From NCBI RefSeq assembly GCF_016653635.2, contig NZ_CP067420.1, forward strand, positions 5,854,001 through 5,918,000: 64,000 bases of DNA, in the 5' to 3' direction. Below, piece after piece: positions 1 through 9,132 of the stretch (positions are counted from its first letter, which is position 1; every line of letters starts with the position of its first letter). The position numbers and the translations under genes were made by a program. The notes beneath the pieces were generated by a model. That model saw only the letters and a list, made by a program, of their open reading frames with translations, searched no databases and had not been told where the DNA came from. This DNA comes from Skermanella sp. TT6 (GTDB taxonomy: Bacteria > Pseudomonadota > Alphaproteobacteria > Azospirillales > Azospirillaceae).

Positions 1-36
1 CGACACTGCGGATCGGCTGCGGCGATGCTTTACTTA

Positions 37-60
37 GATGCCATTCATTGATGCCATTCA
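37..60. repeat. 11-bp direct repeat upstream of amt-MCP gene
   Basis: GATGCCATTCA occurs twice, at 37-47 and 50-60, a 13-nt period, ending just before the ribosome binding site of the ammonium transporter gene. It could be a tandem regulator site or chance slippage; no regulator can be named from the sequence. Confidence 0.4.
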
Positions 61-72
61 GGGGAGTTGATA

Positions 73-2664
73 ATGCGGTCGGCGATAATTCAGGCTCCTT
101 GCGCCATCATCAATTCAAACCATTCTGTTCATGTTTCCCGCCGCCCGATCCGGCCGATATTCCGGCGACCCCTGGCCGTGATGCTGGCGGTCCTGTCCTC
201 ATCGGTCCTTCAGGCCGGTCCCGCGCTGGCCCAGGCGGCCGACACGGCCGGCGACCTGGCGGCCCGGCTGGCCGCGGTGGAGACCTTCCAGACCAACCTC
301 AACTATGTCTGGGTCATGGCGGCCGCGGCCCTCGTCATGCTGATGCAGGTCGGGTTCCTGCTGCTCGAGGCCGGGCTGGTGCGCTCCAAGAACTCGGTCA
401 ACGTCGCCCAGAAGAACCTGGTCGATTTCGTCCTGGCCGTGGGCATCTTCGGGATGGTCGGATTCGCCCTGATGTTCGGCGCCGACCAGGCCGGCCTGAT
501 CGGCTGGAGCACCGGCATGATGCTGTTCAACCACTCCAGCGACTGGGACTACGCCTTCTTCATCTTCCAGCTCGTGTTCTGCGGCACCGCGGCCACCATC
601 GTGTCCGGCGCCGTGGCGGAGCGGATGCGGTTCGGCAGCTATCTCTGGGCGACGGTCTTCGTCTCGGCGGTCATATACCCGGTGTTCGGCCACTGGGCCT
701 GGGGCAACCTGCTGGACACGGGCAACCACGCCTTCCTGGGCAGCCAGGGCTTCATCGACTTCGCGGGATCGACGGTGGTGCATTCGATCGGCGGCTGGGT
801 GGCGCTGGCGGCCGTGATCGTGATGGGTCCCCGGATCGGCCGGTTCGACCGGCACGGCCGGCCGGTCAAGATCCACGGCCACAGCCCGGTGCTGGCGACC
901 TCCGGCGCGCTGATCCTGTGGGTCGGCTGGATCGGCTTCAACGGCGGCTCGACCCTGGCCGGCACGCCGCAGTTCGCCCACATCGTGTTCAACACCATCG
1001 TGTCCGGCGCCATGGGCGGCCTGTCCGGCATGTTCGCCGGCCGGCTGGTCGACCACAACTGGCGGGTCGACCGGGTGATCAACGGCGTGCTCGGCGGGCT
1101 GGTCGGGATCACCGCCGGGTGCGACGCGGTCACCTCCGGCGGGGCCGTCTTCATCGGGCTGTCGAGCGGTCTCGTCGTCCTGGTGGCGGGCGAGCTGCTG
1201 GAACGTGTGTTCAAGCTGGACGACGCGGTCGGCGCGGTCCCGGTCCATGGCGTCTGCGGCGCCTGGGGTACGCTGATGACGGCTTTCTTCGCGGCCTCCG
1301 ACAAGCTCCCGGCGGGCGACGCCCTGTCCCAGTTCCTGATCCAGGCGCAGGGGGTGGCGGTCGCCTTCGCCTGGGGCTTCGGCGTCTCGTACCTTTTCTT
1401 CAGGCTGCTCAACAGCAACCTGGCCGGCGGCATGCGGGTCTCGCGGGAGGAGGAGCTGCTGGGCCTGAACGAGGCGGAGCACGGCGCCACGCTGGGCACC
1501 GGCCAGCTCCTGAACAACATGCTGGCGCTGTCGCGCGGCGGCGCCGACCTGAAGGTGCGGCTGGAGGAGGGCAGCGGCGACGAGGCGTCGGAGCTGGCCT
1601 ACGCCTACAACCGGCTGATCGACAACATCGAGGCGATCGTCGGCGGCGTCGCGGACGGCGCGCGCGACCTGTCGCGGGCGGCCGACGGCCTGATGGCGCT
1701 GTCGTCCGACCTGGCCGCCCAGGCGCACGATGCCACCGCGAAGGCCGCCTCGGTGTCGCGTTCGACCGGCACCATGGCGGAGGACATGGTCAGGATCACC
1801 GACGCCGTCGGCGGCGTCCGGGCCAACGCCGACAGCATCGACCGCAGCGCGGCCAGCATGTCGGCCCATATCGAGGCCGCCGCCGCGGATACCCGGCGGG
1901 TGACCGAACGGATCTTCTCGATCGAGACCGGCATGGCGGCGGCCAGGCAGGTGGTGGAGCGGGCCATGGACCAGGCCGGCCGGGCCTCCTCGACGGTCGA
2001 CCAGCTGAGCGTCGCCGCCGGGGCGATCGGCGACGTGCTGCGCCTGATCCGCGAGATCGCCGGGCAGACCAACCTGCTGGCGCTCAACGCCACCATCGAG
2101 GCGGCCAGGGCCGGGGAGGCCGGCAAGGGCTTCGCCGTGGTGGCGCAGGAGGTCAAGAACCTCGCCGGCCAGACCGCCCGCGCGGTCGAGGACATCGAGG
2201 GCAAGGTCGGCGCCATCCAGGGCGAGGCGGGGGAGGCCGTGTCGGTGATCCGGACCATCACCGAGGTGGTCGGCACCCTGGACGAGGCGGTCCGCTCGGT
2301 CTCGGCGGCGCTGGCCGAACAGGCCGACGCCGCACAGCACATCGCCGAGAGCATGGCCAACGCCAGCGGCGAATCGTCCAACGTCGCCGGCTCGATCGGC
2401 GAGGTGGCCGAGGCCGCGCGCGGGGCCCTCGCGATCGCCGAGACGGCGGCATCCGACAGCAGCCGCGTCACCGCGGAGGTCCAGGCGATGCGCGGCGCGG
2501 CGGAGGCGACCAATGTCCGGGCCGACCAGCTCGCGGCCACGGCCGCGGCGATCGGCGGCATCGCCCAGCGGCTGCGCGAACTGGTCGGGACCCTGGTGGC
2601 GGAACCGGGCTCGGTTGCCCGGCCGGCCCTGGCCCCGCCCGCGATGGCGCAAGCCGCGGAATAG
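73..2664 (+). CDS. Ammonium transporter fused to methyl-accepting chemotaxis domain (Amt-MCP)
   Basis: Predicted inner-membrane ammonium channel or sensor of 863 residues. After an N-terminal extension with a hydrophobic segment (about residues 33-54) comes an Amt/Mep domain (about 70-450). It carries both conserved pore histidines, H237 in VVHSIGG and H392 in [14 protein letters not shown]-like linker (about 485-540) follows, then a long helical chemoreceptor domain to the end. The signalling tip [20 protein letters not shown] lies near residue 660, followed by the conserved [15 protein letters not shown] stretch. The ATG at 73 is chosen because GGGGAG at 61-66 precedes it by six bases; a TTG at 67 is in frame. 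Plain Amt proteins are about 400-450 residues, so the second half is a true extra module. Family knowledge says the tip contacts CheA/CheW. Ammonium-directed taxis or signalling is an inference. Confidence 0.92.
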   Translation: MRSAIIQAPCAIINSNHSVHVSRRPIRPIFRRPLAVMLAVLSSSVLQAGPALAQAADTAGDLAARLAAVETFQTNLNYVWVMAAAALVMLMQVGFLLLEAGLVRSKNSVNVAQKNLVDFVLAVGIFGMVGFALMFGADQAGLIGWSTGMMLFNHSSDWDYAFFIFQLVFCGTAATIVSGAVAERMRFGSYLWATVFVSAVIYPVFGHWAWGNLLDTGNHAFLGSQGFIDFAGSTVVHSIGGWVALAAVIVMGPRIGRFDRHGRPVKIHGHSPVLATSGALILWVGWIGFNGGSTLAGTPQFAHIVFNTIVSGAMGGLSGMFAGRLVDHNWRVDRVINGVLGGLVGITAGCDAVTSGGAVFIGLSSGLVVLVAGELLERVFKLDDAVGAVPVHGVCGAWGTLMTAFFAASDKLPAGDALSQFLIQAQGVAVAFAWGFGVSYLFFRLLNSNLAGGMRVSREEELLGLNEAEHGATLGTGQLLNNMLALSRGGADLKVRLEEGSGDEASELAYAYNRLIDNIEAIVGGVADGARDLSRAADGLMALSSDLAAQAHDATAKAASVSRSTGTMAEDMVRITDAVGGVRANADSIDRSAASMSAHIEAAAADTRRVTERIFSIETGMAAARQVVERAMDQAGRASSTVDQLSVAAGAIGDVLRLIREIAGQTNLLALNATIEAARAGEAGKGFAVVAQEVKNLAGQTARAVEDIEGKVGAIQGEAGEAVSVIRTITEVVGTLDEAVRSVSAALAEQADAAQHIAESMANASGESSNVAGSIGEVAEAARGALAIAETAASDSSRVTAEVQAMRGAAEATNVRADQLAATAAAIGGIAQRLRELVGTLVAEPGSVARPALAPPAMAQAAE

Positions 2665-2676
2665 CCCGCCGGGACG

Positions 2677-3726
2677 TCAGCGGGCGGTGTTGCGCCAGCC
2701 CTGCACGCCGTCCACCAGGGTCAGCGGCGCGCCCTCGGACAGCCGGATGATGGCCGGCCGCTCCATCTCCAGGTTCCATCCGGCACCGAGCAGGCTGTCC
2801 ATCAGGCGCCCCTCGATCTGCCGCGAATGGGTGCCGATCACCATGTAGGCCACCCGGCGCGACAGGACGTCGATGCAGGAGTCCACCAGGTCGGCCTCGC
2901 CGCCCTGGATATCGACATGCAGCAGGTCGAGCCGCTCGCGGTCGCCGATCACCTCGTCCAGCGGGATCATCGGCAGCTCGTCGTGGCTCCCCGCGGCAAG
3001 CGCCCGGCGGCGCTCCTCCTCCGTCGCGTTGAAGATGGGCTCCAGCCCCCATTCCATGCCCGAGGTCTTCTGGCGCGGGAACAGGGCGGTGCCCGGCGCG
3101 GCGGCGGCGATGCCGTGGAACAGGGTGACCTCGTCCTCCGCGAAACCGTTGGAGGCGCAGGCCTCGCGCGCGAAGGCGATGTGTCCCGGGTCTCCCTCGA
3201 CGCCGATCAGGTGCGGCTTGAGGCCCAGGCGCCGGGCGGCGACCCCGGTATTGTTCATCCAGCAGCCCCAGCCGCAGCCCAGCTCGGCCATGGTGAAGCT
3301 ATCCCGGGCCAGCTCGACCGCGCGCAGGGCGGCACCCCATTCGGCGATGTCGGCATGCCAGTTGGCCGGGATCGGGATGTCCTCGACCTGCCCGGCCCGG
3401 TCGCCCAGGATCCCGGGCAGGAACTTGCTGTGGATGACGACGCCGAGGAAGTTGGTCAGATGGCCGTCGCGCGGCTCCAGCCGCGGCGCCGCATGCCGGC
3501 GCATGACCTCCTGGGCGTCGAAGCTGGCGTGATAGTGGTGGAAGGGGCTCGACATCCGCCTCCCGGCGAATTCCCCGGATTGCCCGATGGCGCGCACGAC
3601 CGCGGCGGCGGACCCCATGCGGCGATAATTCTCGATGACGCTCTCGCTCTCCGGCCGCCGGCCGAGCAGCACGTCATAGATCGCCACGATGTCCTCGTGG
3701 GAGAGGGGTTGGGTTTTCTTCCACAT
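2677..3726 (-). CDS. FkbM family methyltransferase with N-terminal DUF4214-like segment
   Basis: A 349-residue protein, probably a SAM-dependent methyltransferase. The SAM-binding glycine motif ELGCGWG is near residue 148, an acidic strand end (VEGDPGH) is near 176, and DLLHVDIQGGE, typical of FkbM methyltransferases, lies in the C-terminal third. Residues about 14-60 (AIYDVLLGRRPE and on) resemble the short DUF4214 helical repeat often attached to glycan-related enzymes. The ATG at 3726 is preceded by GGAAG. It is convergent with the Amt-MCP gene (12-bp gap) and divergent from the carbonic anhydrase gene. The substrate is unknown; a sugar or glycan hydroxyl is the family-based guess. Confidence 0.8.
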   Translation of the reverse strand: MWKKTQPLSHEDIVAIYDVLLGRRPESESVIENYRRMGSAAAVVRAIGQSGEFAGRRMSSPFHHYHASFDAQEVMRRHAAPRLEPRDGHLTNFLGVVIHSKFLPGILGDRAGQVEDIPIPANWHADIAEWGAALRAVELARDSFTMAELGCGWGCWMNNTGVAARRLGLKPHLIGVEGDPGHIAFAREACASNGFAEDEVTLFHGIAAAAPGTALFPRQKTSGMEWGLEPIFNATEEERRRALAAGSHDELPMIPLDEVIGDRERLDLLHVDIQGGEADLVDSCIDVLSRRVAYMVIGTHSRQIEGRLMDSLLGAGWNLEMERPAIIRLSEGAPLTLVDGVQGWRNTAR

Positions 3727-3991
3727 GCGCTTCCGTCCCTAGCTGTCATCTTCGGCGAAGCCCGCCGGATCGGCCGATCGTTCCCAAGGGACTGTGTTGC
3801 CCGGGTTCGCGGCCGGGAAGCAACAAACCAAAGGTTGATATCCATGATCCTGCCCGATTACACCAGGCCGTGGCAACGATTGGGCCGGAAGCGGGGACTC
3901 CGGGCCACACATCCTGTTGCAAAGGCGGCGGGGGACTTCGGACAAGGGCTCCGCCGCATGGGGAAATCAGATCACGAAGGGGGAAACGACA

Positions 3992-4717
3992 GTGACCGGG
4001 ATAGACAAGTCAAGGCGCGCATTCTTCAAGAGGACCTGCGGCGGTGCCGCGGCGGGGGTCCTCGCCGGCGCCATCCTTCCGGTCGGCACGGCCTTCGCGG
4101 CCGGCCCGGCCGCCAGGACCGACCTGACGCCCGACCAGGCGCTCGAACTGCTGAAGGAGGGCAACCGCAACTTCCGCACCGACAGCGCCTACCGGGCCGG
4201 CGAGAACCGCGACCGCCGGATCGAGATCGCGCGCGGCCAGACGCCGTTCGCCGTGCTGGTCAGCTGCTCCGACAGCCGCGTGCCGCCCGAGCTGCTGTTC
4301 GGCCGGGGCCTGGGGGAACTGTTCATCGTGCGCAACGCGGGCAATACCGTGGACACCTCGGCGCTGGGCAGCATCGAGTACGCGGTGGCGGAACTGGGCG
4401 TCCCGCTGGTCGTCGTGATGGGCCACCAGCGGTGCGGCGCGGTCGCCGCCGCGGTGTCGGTGGTGCGCGACAACGCCCGGTACCCCGGCAGCATCGGCAG
4501 GATGATCGAGCCGATCATCCCCGCGGTCCTGGCCGTGCGCGACGGGTCCGGCGACATGGTGGAGAACGCGGTCCGGTCCAACGTCCGGCGGATCGTCCGG
4601 CGGCTGCGCGAATCGGAGCCGATGCTCCTCGATCCGCTGGAGGCCGGCAAGCTGAAGATCGTCGGCGCGCGCTACGGTCTGGACGACGGCGTGGTGGAGT
4701 TCTTCGAGGACGCCTGA
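3992..4717 (+). CDS. Tat-exported beta-class carbonic anhydrase
   Basis: Interconverts CO2 and bicarbonate. The protein is 241 residues. The start is GTG at 3992, chosen because AAGGGGG at 3977-3983 is well spaced from it; an upstream in-frame ATG at 3917 has no such site. SRRAFFKR at residues 7-14 followed by a hydrophobic stretch and AFA is a twin-arginine export signal, so the enzyme should act in the periplasm. Zinc ligands of the beta class are visible: C92 and D94 in SCSDSR, then H145 and C148 in GHQRCGA. It stands alone, divergent from the FkbM gene across a 265-bp spacer in which no clear promoter was recognised. Confidence 0.92.
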   Translation: MTGIDKSRRAFFKRTCGGAAAGVLAGAILPVGTAFAAGPAARTDLTPDQALELLKEGNRNFRTDSAYRAGENRDRRIEIARGQTPFAVLVSCSDSRVPPELLFGRGLGELFIVRNAGNTVDTSALGSIEYAVAELGVPLVVVMGHQRCGAVAAAVSVVRDNARYPGSIGRMIEPIIPAVLAVRDGSGDMVENAVRSNVRRIVRRLRESEPMLLDPLEAGKLKIVGARYGLDDGVVEFFEDA

Positions 4718-4758
4718 CGCCCCGGGGATCTCGGCCCGGGGATCTGGCCGGCCTGCCG

Positions 4759-6093
4759 TCACACGTCGGTGGCGATCAGGCCGGCCAGCGCCGCCTCGTG
4801 CCGGTCGGCGATCTCGGCCCTGTCCTGCTCCTCCTCCAGGTTCCGCTGGCCGGAGGACGCGATCATCGCGGCGTGGCGGGCCAGCGCGTCGCGGTGCTCC
4901 GGGGTCCGGACGTGGAAGGCCAGCCGCGCGATGGTGTCGAGCAGGTGGATCAGGATGGCGGCCTGCCCGGCGGCGGCCTGCCGGATCTCGTTGAACGAGC
5001 GGTCGACCAGCCCGGTGAAGGTGGCGGGGTGAGCGATCAGCCTGACCTTCCCGTCCTCGTCCCGGTGCAGCGCCGGCTCCATGTCGCGCCCCATGGCGAG
5101 CGCCAGGGACGCCGCCAGGCGGTCGATCACCGCCACGGCGGTATAGGGATCGTTGATTCCGGGCGACAGCGCGCGCAGCGCCACTTCGACCAGCTGGCGG
5201 ATGCTGAACTCGATGTCCTGGGTCGGCGTGCGGTCCGCGCCGACCACCACCGCGGCCGCGAGGCCCCGGGCGATCCCGTCGCCGGAGCGGTCGCGCGGGG
5301 CGAAGGAGGCGTGGCGGCCCCCGGCCAGCAGGTGCCATCCCGCGCGGAACCGCAGCGTCAGGACGACGTCGTGCTCGCGCGCGAGCGCCACCAGCGCGCC
5401 ATGGTCGATGGTCTGGACATAGCCTCCCCGGGGCAGGCTGAGGTCGGCGCCGCCGGCGTCCGGGTCGTCCCCGCCGGTGCGCAGGTCTTGCCGGGGGAGC
5501 GCGCCCGGCTCCGGCAGGAGGCGCCGCACCACCTCGTCCAGTTCGTCGCCGACCCGGTTGATCACCGTGTCCGAGACGATCGAGCTGGCGAGATGGTGGA
5601 CGTAGAACAGCAGCAGGAAGATGCAGGCAAGCGACAGGGCCGAGCCGACCGTGATGGCGACGTTGGGCACCTTCTCGGCGTCAAGGTGGTCGTCGACCCG
5701 CCGGTAGACCAGCAGCAGGTAGACGATCGTCATCACGAAGAAGCCCAGCGCCGCCTGGGTGCGGCTGTCTCCGATGAAGTTCCGGATCAGGCGCGGCCCG
5801 AGCTGGCTGGCCGCCAGGGTCAGCACCACCATGGTGATCGAGATCGCCAGGGTCGCCATGGTGATGATCGACGACAGCAGCGTGGACAGCAGGTCGCTGG
5901 CATTCTCCGCCTTGCCGCTGTAGAGCCACCAGACGCGCTCGCGCGAGCCCATCAGGTTGGCGTCGACCCCCAGCGCGAACACCGCCAGGACCAGGGCTCC
6001 CACCGTCATCAGCACGGGAACGAACCACAGGTTCGTCCTCAGCCGACCCCAGATGTCGAGCAGGCGGTCGTAGGTCGCGTCTCTGATTTCCAA
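4759..6093 (-). CDS. DUF2254 family inner-membrane protein
   Basis: Membrane protein of 444 residues whose N-terminal third holds about four transmembrane segments (near residues 22-43, 75-97, 108-130 and 140-168). A large soluble C-terminal part follows. The stretch ISITMVVLTLAASQLGPR and the later LRALSPGINDPYTA are characteristic of DUF2254. No biochemical role is established for the family. The best start is a TTG at 6093 with only a weak upstream site, so the N-terminus is uncertain. It is convergent with the carbonic anhydrase gene. Confidence 0.85.
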   Translation of the reverse strand: MEIRDATYDRLLDIWGRLRTNLWFVPVLMTVGALVLAVFALGVDANLMGSRERVWWLYSGKAENASDLLSTLLSSIITMATLAISITMVVLTLAASQLGPRLIRNFIGDSRTQAALGFFVMTIVYLLLVYRRVDDHLDAEKVPNVAITVGSALSLACIFLLLFYVHHLASSIVSDTVINRVGDELDEVVRRLLPEPGALPRQDLRTGGDDPDAGGADLSLPRGGYVQTIDHGALVALAREHDVVLTLRFRAGWHLLAGGRHASFAPRDRSGDGIARGLAAAVVVGADRTPTQDIEFSIRQLVEVALRALSPGINDPYTAVAVIDRLAASLALAMGRDMEPALHRDEDGKVRLIAHPATFTGLVDRSFNEIRQAAAGQAAILIHLLDTIARLAFHVRTPEHRDALARHAAMIASSGQRNLEEEQDRAEIADRHEAALAGLIATDV

Positions 6094-6192
6094 GGGAACA
6101 TCCGCTCGGCAGCCGGAACAGGTTCAATTTCGAACACAATCCCGGCAAATCCGTTCCGCCGCGCCCCCTGTTCTTCGGATCGCCCCGGCCCG

Positions 6193-6975
6193 TCACGCGA
6201 ACTCGTAGACATCCATCGCCAGCACCCCGAAGGCATGGCCGGCATGGACGCGGGCGCCGCGCGGCTCCGACGCGGCGCCGATCGCCGCGAACAGCGGCAT
6301 CAGGTGCTCCTCGGTCGGATGGTTGCGTTCCGCGAAGGGAGCCTGCCGGCGGTAGTCCAGCAGATCGGCGGTGCGGCCGTCGCGGATCGCCTCGGCCAGC
6401 CACTCGCCGAACCCCGAGACCCAGTCCGGCGCCGGCGCGTCGTGGGCATTGCCCCTGAACTCGTACAGGTTATGGGTGGCGCTGCCCGACGCCAGCACCA
6501 GCACGCCCGAGTCCCGCAGCGGGCGGACGGCCTCGCCCAGCGCCAGATGGTCGGCCGGGCCGCCGTCGCGCAGGATCGAGAGCTGGGCGACCGGGACGTC
6601 GGCGGCGGGATACATCAGCGACAGCGGCACCCAGGCGCCATGGTCGAGTCCCCGTTCCGGGTCGAGCCCGACCGGCCGCCCCGTCGCGGCCTCCACCCGG
6701 CGCGCCGCCTCCGCCGCCATGTCCGGAGCACCCGGAGCGGGATAGCGGATCCGGTGAAGGGCTTCCGGAAAGCCCCGGAAATCGTGGATGGTTCCCGGCG
6801 CGGGGCTGGTGCCGACCGCCGGCGCCGCGGTCTCCCAATGGGCGGACACCACCAGGATCGCTTCCGGCCTCCCCAGCCGCTCGCCGTAGCCGCGCAGGAA
6901 ATCGGCGGCGCCGCCCCGCTCCAGGGCCAGGGTGGGCGAACCGTGCGAGACGAACAGGCTGGGGAAACGGGACAT
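6193..6975 (-). CDS. Class III extradiol ring-cleavage dioxygenase family (4,5-DOPA dioxygenase / YgiD-like)
   Basis: Predicted metal-dependent dioxygenase of 260 residues related to YgiD and the LigB superfamily. Visible family motifs are FVSHGSP near the N-terminus, VSAHWE, LDHGAWVPL and ASGSATHNL; their histidines are the expected metal or catalytic positions. The C-terminal HAFGVLAMDVYEF closing segment also fits. ATG at 6975 is chosen over an upstream in-frame start because GGAG lies seven bases before it and the family begins at this point. The true substrate (a catechol such as L-DOPA in plants and YgiD) cannot be read from sequence. Confidence 0.88.
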   Translation of the reverse strand: MSRFPSLFVSHGSPTLALERGGAADFLRGYGERLGRPEAILVVSAHWETAAPAVGTSPAPGTIHDFRGFPEALHRIRYPAPGAPDMAAEAARRVEAATGRPVGLDPERGLDHGAWVPLSLMYPAADVPVAQLSILRDGGPADHLALGEAVRPLRDSGVLVLASGSATHNLYEFRGNAHDAPAPDWVSGFGEWLAEAIRDGRTADLLDYRRQAPFAERNHPTEEHLMPLFAAIGAASEPRGARVHAGHAFGVLAMDVYEFA

Positions 6976-7079
6976 GCCAAGGCTCCGGCAAGGGGGACGA
7001 TCACATGCCCCCACTATGGACCCGATCATCCGCCGGCATAATCCACCGACCGGTGGATGGACTGTATCGCCGCGTGCAA

Positions 7080-7370
7080 CTATGCCAGCGGCGCGCAGCG
7101 GAACGGGCGCACCTCGATCTTCTGCCAGACATTGCCGGTGACGTAGGGGTCGCGGGCCAGCCAGGCATCCACCGCCGCCCGGTCGGGCATCTCCACGATG
7201 CAGGAGGAGCCGATCATGCGCCCCTCGTCGTCCAGGATGGCGCCGCCGACGATCATGCTGCCGTCCGCCTTCATGGCGCGGGCGGCCTCGATATGGGCCT
7301 CGCGGACCGCCATGCGCCGGTCCAGCGCCGCTTCGTCGGTCCCGTCATAGGCGATCACCAGGAACTGCAT
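7080..7370 (-). CDS. YciI family protein
   Basis: Small protein of 96 residues, the usual size for the YciI/YCII ferredoxin-like fold. MQFLVIAYDG at the start, the central histidine in REAHIEAA, and DPYVTGNVW near the end match the family. The ATG at 7370 is preceded by a GGAGGAGAAGGAAG purine run, which decides against a longer frame upstream. Members are thought to be small enzymes or substrate-binding units; no reaction is assigned here. Confidence 0.88.
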   Translation of the reverse strand: MQFLVIAYDGTDEAALDRRMAVREAHIEAARAMKADGSMIVGGAILDDEGRMIGSSCIVEMPDRAAVDAWLARDPYVTGNVWQKIEVRPFRCAPLA

Positions 7371-7575
7371 CTTCCTTCTCCTCCCGATTCGATTGCTTGC
7401 CGGCCCAGCATAGGCCGGCCGCCGCGGAAACCGGCCTGCCGCATGGCAGACTTGCGCTCCGCGCAGTTCTACGGGGTTGCGGCCGGTTGGTCGTCCGGAG
7501 CGATGCGGGCATAGTGTCGCACAGGCATCCTTCACGCCGCCTCCCTTTCCCGCAGAGACCCGGCAGTCCTTTCCA

Positions 7576-8517
7576 TTGGCTTTCTTCAGCACCCGCCTGT
7601 TCCCGTCCAAGCTTTCCGTCACGGTGGAGGGGGCGCTGTGGATGGTCACGGCGGCGGCCCTGTTCTCGGTGCTGAACCTGCTGATCCGCCACGCCTCGAC
7701 CGAGCTGCATCCGTTCCAGGTCACCTTCTTCCGCAACTTCTTCAGCCTGGCCTTCATGCTGCCCTGGCTGATGCGCGCGGGGTTGGGCGGCCTGCGCACC
7801 CGCAAGTGGGGCCTCTACTCGACGCGCGCCCTGACCGGGCTGGCCGCCATGCTGACCTGGTTCTACGCGATCAGCGTGATGCCCCTGGCGGAGGCGGTGG
7901 CGCTCAACTTCACCACGCCGCTGTTCGCCACCGTGGGCGCAGCGCTCTTCCTGGGCGAGGTGGTCCGGCTGCGGCGCTGGACCGCCACCGTCGTGGGGTT
8001 CCTCGGCGTCCTCGTGATCGTCAGGCCCGATGCGGATGCCATCGACCTGATGGCGGTGCTGGTGCTGGTGTCGGCCTGCTTCAGCGCGGCGTCGGCGCTC
8101 CAGGTCAAGGCGCTGGCGCGCACCGAGTCGACCACCGCCATGGTGACCTACATGGTGCTGTTCCTGACGCCGATGTCGCTGGTCCCGGCGCTGTTCGTCT
8201 GGTCCTGGCCGAGCTGGGGGATGCTGGTCTGGCTGGTCGCCATGGGCGGCGTCGCGACCCTGGGCCACCTGTCGCTGACCCGCGCCTTCCACATGGCCGA
8301 CGCCTCCGCGATGATGCCGTTCGACTACACCAAGCTGCCCTTCGCGGCGCTGCTCGGCTACGTCATGTTCGGCGAGACCATGGACCTGTGGAGCTGGGTC
8401 GGCGCCGGGATCATCGCCGGCTCCACCATCTACATCGCCCAGCGGGAGGCGTCGCTGGCCCGCCGGGAGCGGACGGCCGCCGCGGCCTCGGCCAGCGTCC
8501 GGGACCCCGGGCGCTAG
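7576..8517 (+). CDS. EamA/DMT family transporter
   Basis: Integral membrane protein of about 313 residues with ten predicted transmembrane helices in two EamA repeats, the usual drug/metabolite transporter layout. Typical motifs include FFRNFFSLAFMLPW, LNFTTPLFATVGAALFLGE and the second-repeat ending PFAALLGYVMFGE. The start is uncertain: TTG at 7576 begins the recognisable protein, an ATG at 7477 would add 33 residues that do not look like family sequence, and an ATG at 7642 would cut into helix 1. The substrate is unknown. The stop codon interlocks with that of the convergent DUF3429 gene. Confidence 0.85.
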   Translation: MAFFSTRLFPSKLSVTVEGALWMVTAAALFSVLNLLIRHASTELHPFQVTFFRNFFSLAFMLPWLMRAGLGGLRTRKWGLYSTRALTGLAAMLTWFYAISVMPLAEAVALNFTTPLFATVGAALFLGEVVRLRRWTATVVGFLGVLVIVRPDADAIDLMAVLVLVSACFSAASALQVKALARTESTTAMVTYMVLFLTPMSLVPALFVWSWPSWGMLVWLVAMGGVATLGHLSLTRAFHMADASAMMPFDYTKLPFAALLGYVMFGETMDLWSWVGAGIIAGSTIYIAQREASLARRERTAAAASASVRDPGR

Positions 8518-9014
8518 CCGGCGACCGGGCCGGGCGCCAGCCCCAGCAGCACCCGGACCAGCGACAGCGCGAGCGCCAGGATCACCAGCAGGGTCAGGAT
8601 CCCGCGCATCGGCAGGTACCAGGCGGGCGCGTGGCCGGCCCGCACGGCGGCGCGGTCGCCGAGATACATGCCGGCGAAGGCCACGATGAAGGTGACCAGC
8701 GCCGGCACCGCCGTCAGGACGACGGCGACCCAGGCCACCAATGCCGGCACCACGCTCCAGCCCAGGCGGGCCCAGGTCATGGCGGGCGCCGGGTCGCCGG
8801 GGGACGGGGGATCGCCGCCCCGGTTCGCCAGCGCCAGGCCCCAGTGGACGGCGCCCAGGAACGACAGGATGGTCGCGGCATAGAGGACCTGGACCTGGAG
8901 CGCATGGACGTTCCAGGGCAGCGGCGCCAGCCAGACGGCGGCCGCTCCCAGGTAGAAGGGGATCAGCCCGGCGAAGCCGAGCGCGAGGGCGGGACGGGGA
9001 GTATCGGACAGCAT
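8514..9014 (-). CDS. DUF3429 domain-containing membrane protein
   Basis: Membrane protein of 166 residues with about five helices. ALGFAGLIPFYLGA at the N-terminus and AATILSFLGAVHWGLAL in helix 3 are the DUF3429 signature. ATG at 9014 fits the family start; an in-frame ATG at 9053 would add 13 residues. Function is unknown in the family. Its TAG stop (read from 8516 down to 8514) shares the palindrome CTAG with the stop of the facing DMT gene. Confidence 0.82.
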   Translation of the reverse strand: MLSDTPRPALALGFAGLIPFYLGAAAVWLAPLPWNVHALQVQVLYAATILSFLGAVHWGLALANRGGDPPSPGDPAPAMTWARLGWSVVPALVAWVAVVLTAVPALVTFIVAFAGMYLGDRAAVRAGHAPAWYLPMRGILTLLVILALALSLVRVLLGLAPGPVAG

Positions 9015-9132
9015 GACCGGTGACAAGCTAGGGCGGCGGGCTGTTCCGTCCATCCCCCGCCCGGGTGCTGCATTCGCCCGCCCACTCTGCTAAAGAGCGG
9101 GCCGATCCAACAGAATGAAGGGAGGACGACCG

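Noticed and set aside
1-72. A sigma-54 promoter for the Amt-MCP gene
   Set aside because: No TGGCAC-N5-TTGC match could be found in the short upstream sequence available.
2827-7041. A 1404-codon open frame on the plus strand
   Set aside because: It runs antisense or out of frame across the methyltransferase, carbonic anhydrase, DUF2254 and dioxygenase genes, is dominated by Arg/Gly/Pro, and has no recognisable domain; typical of GC-rich shadow frames.
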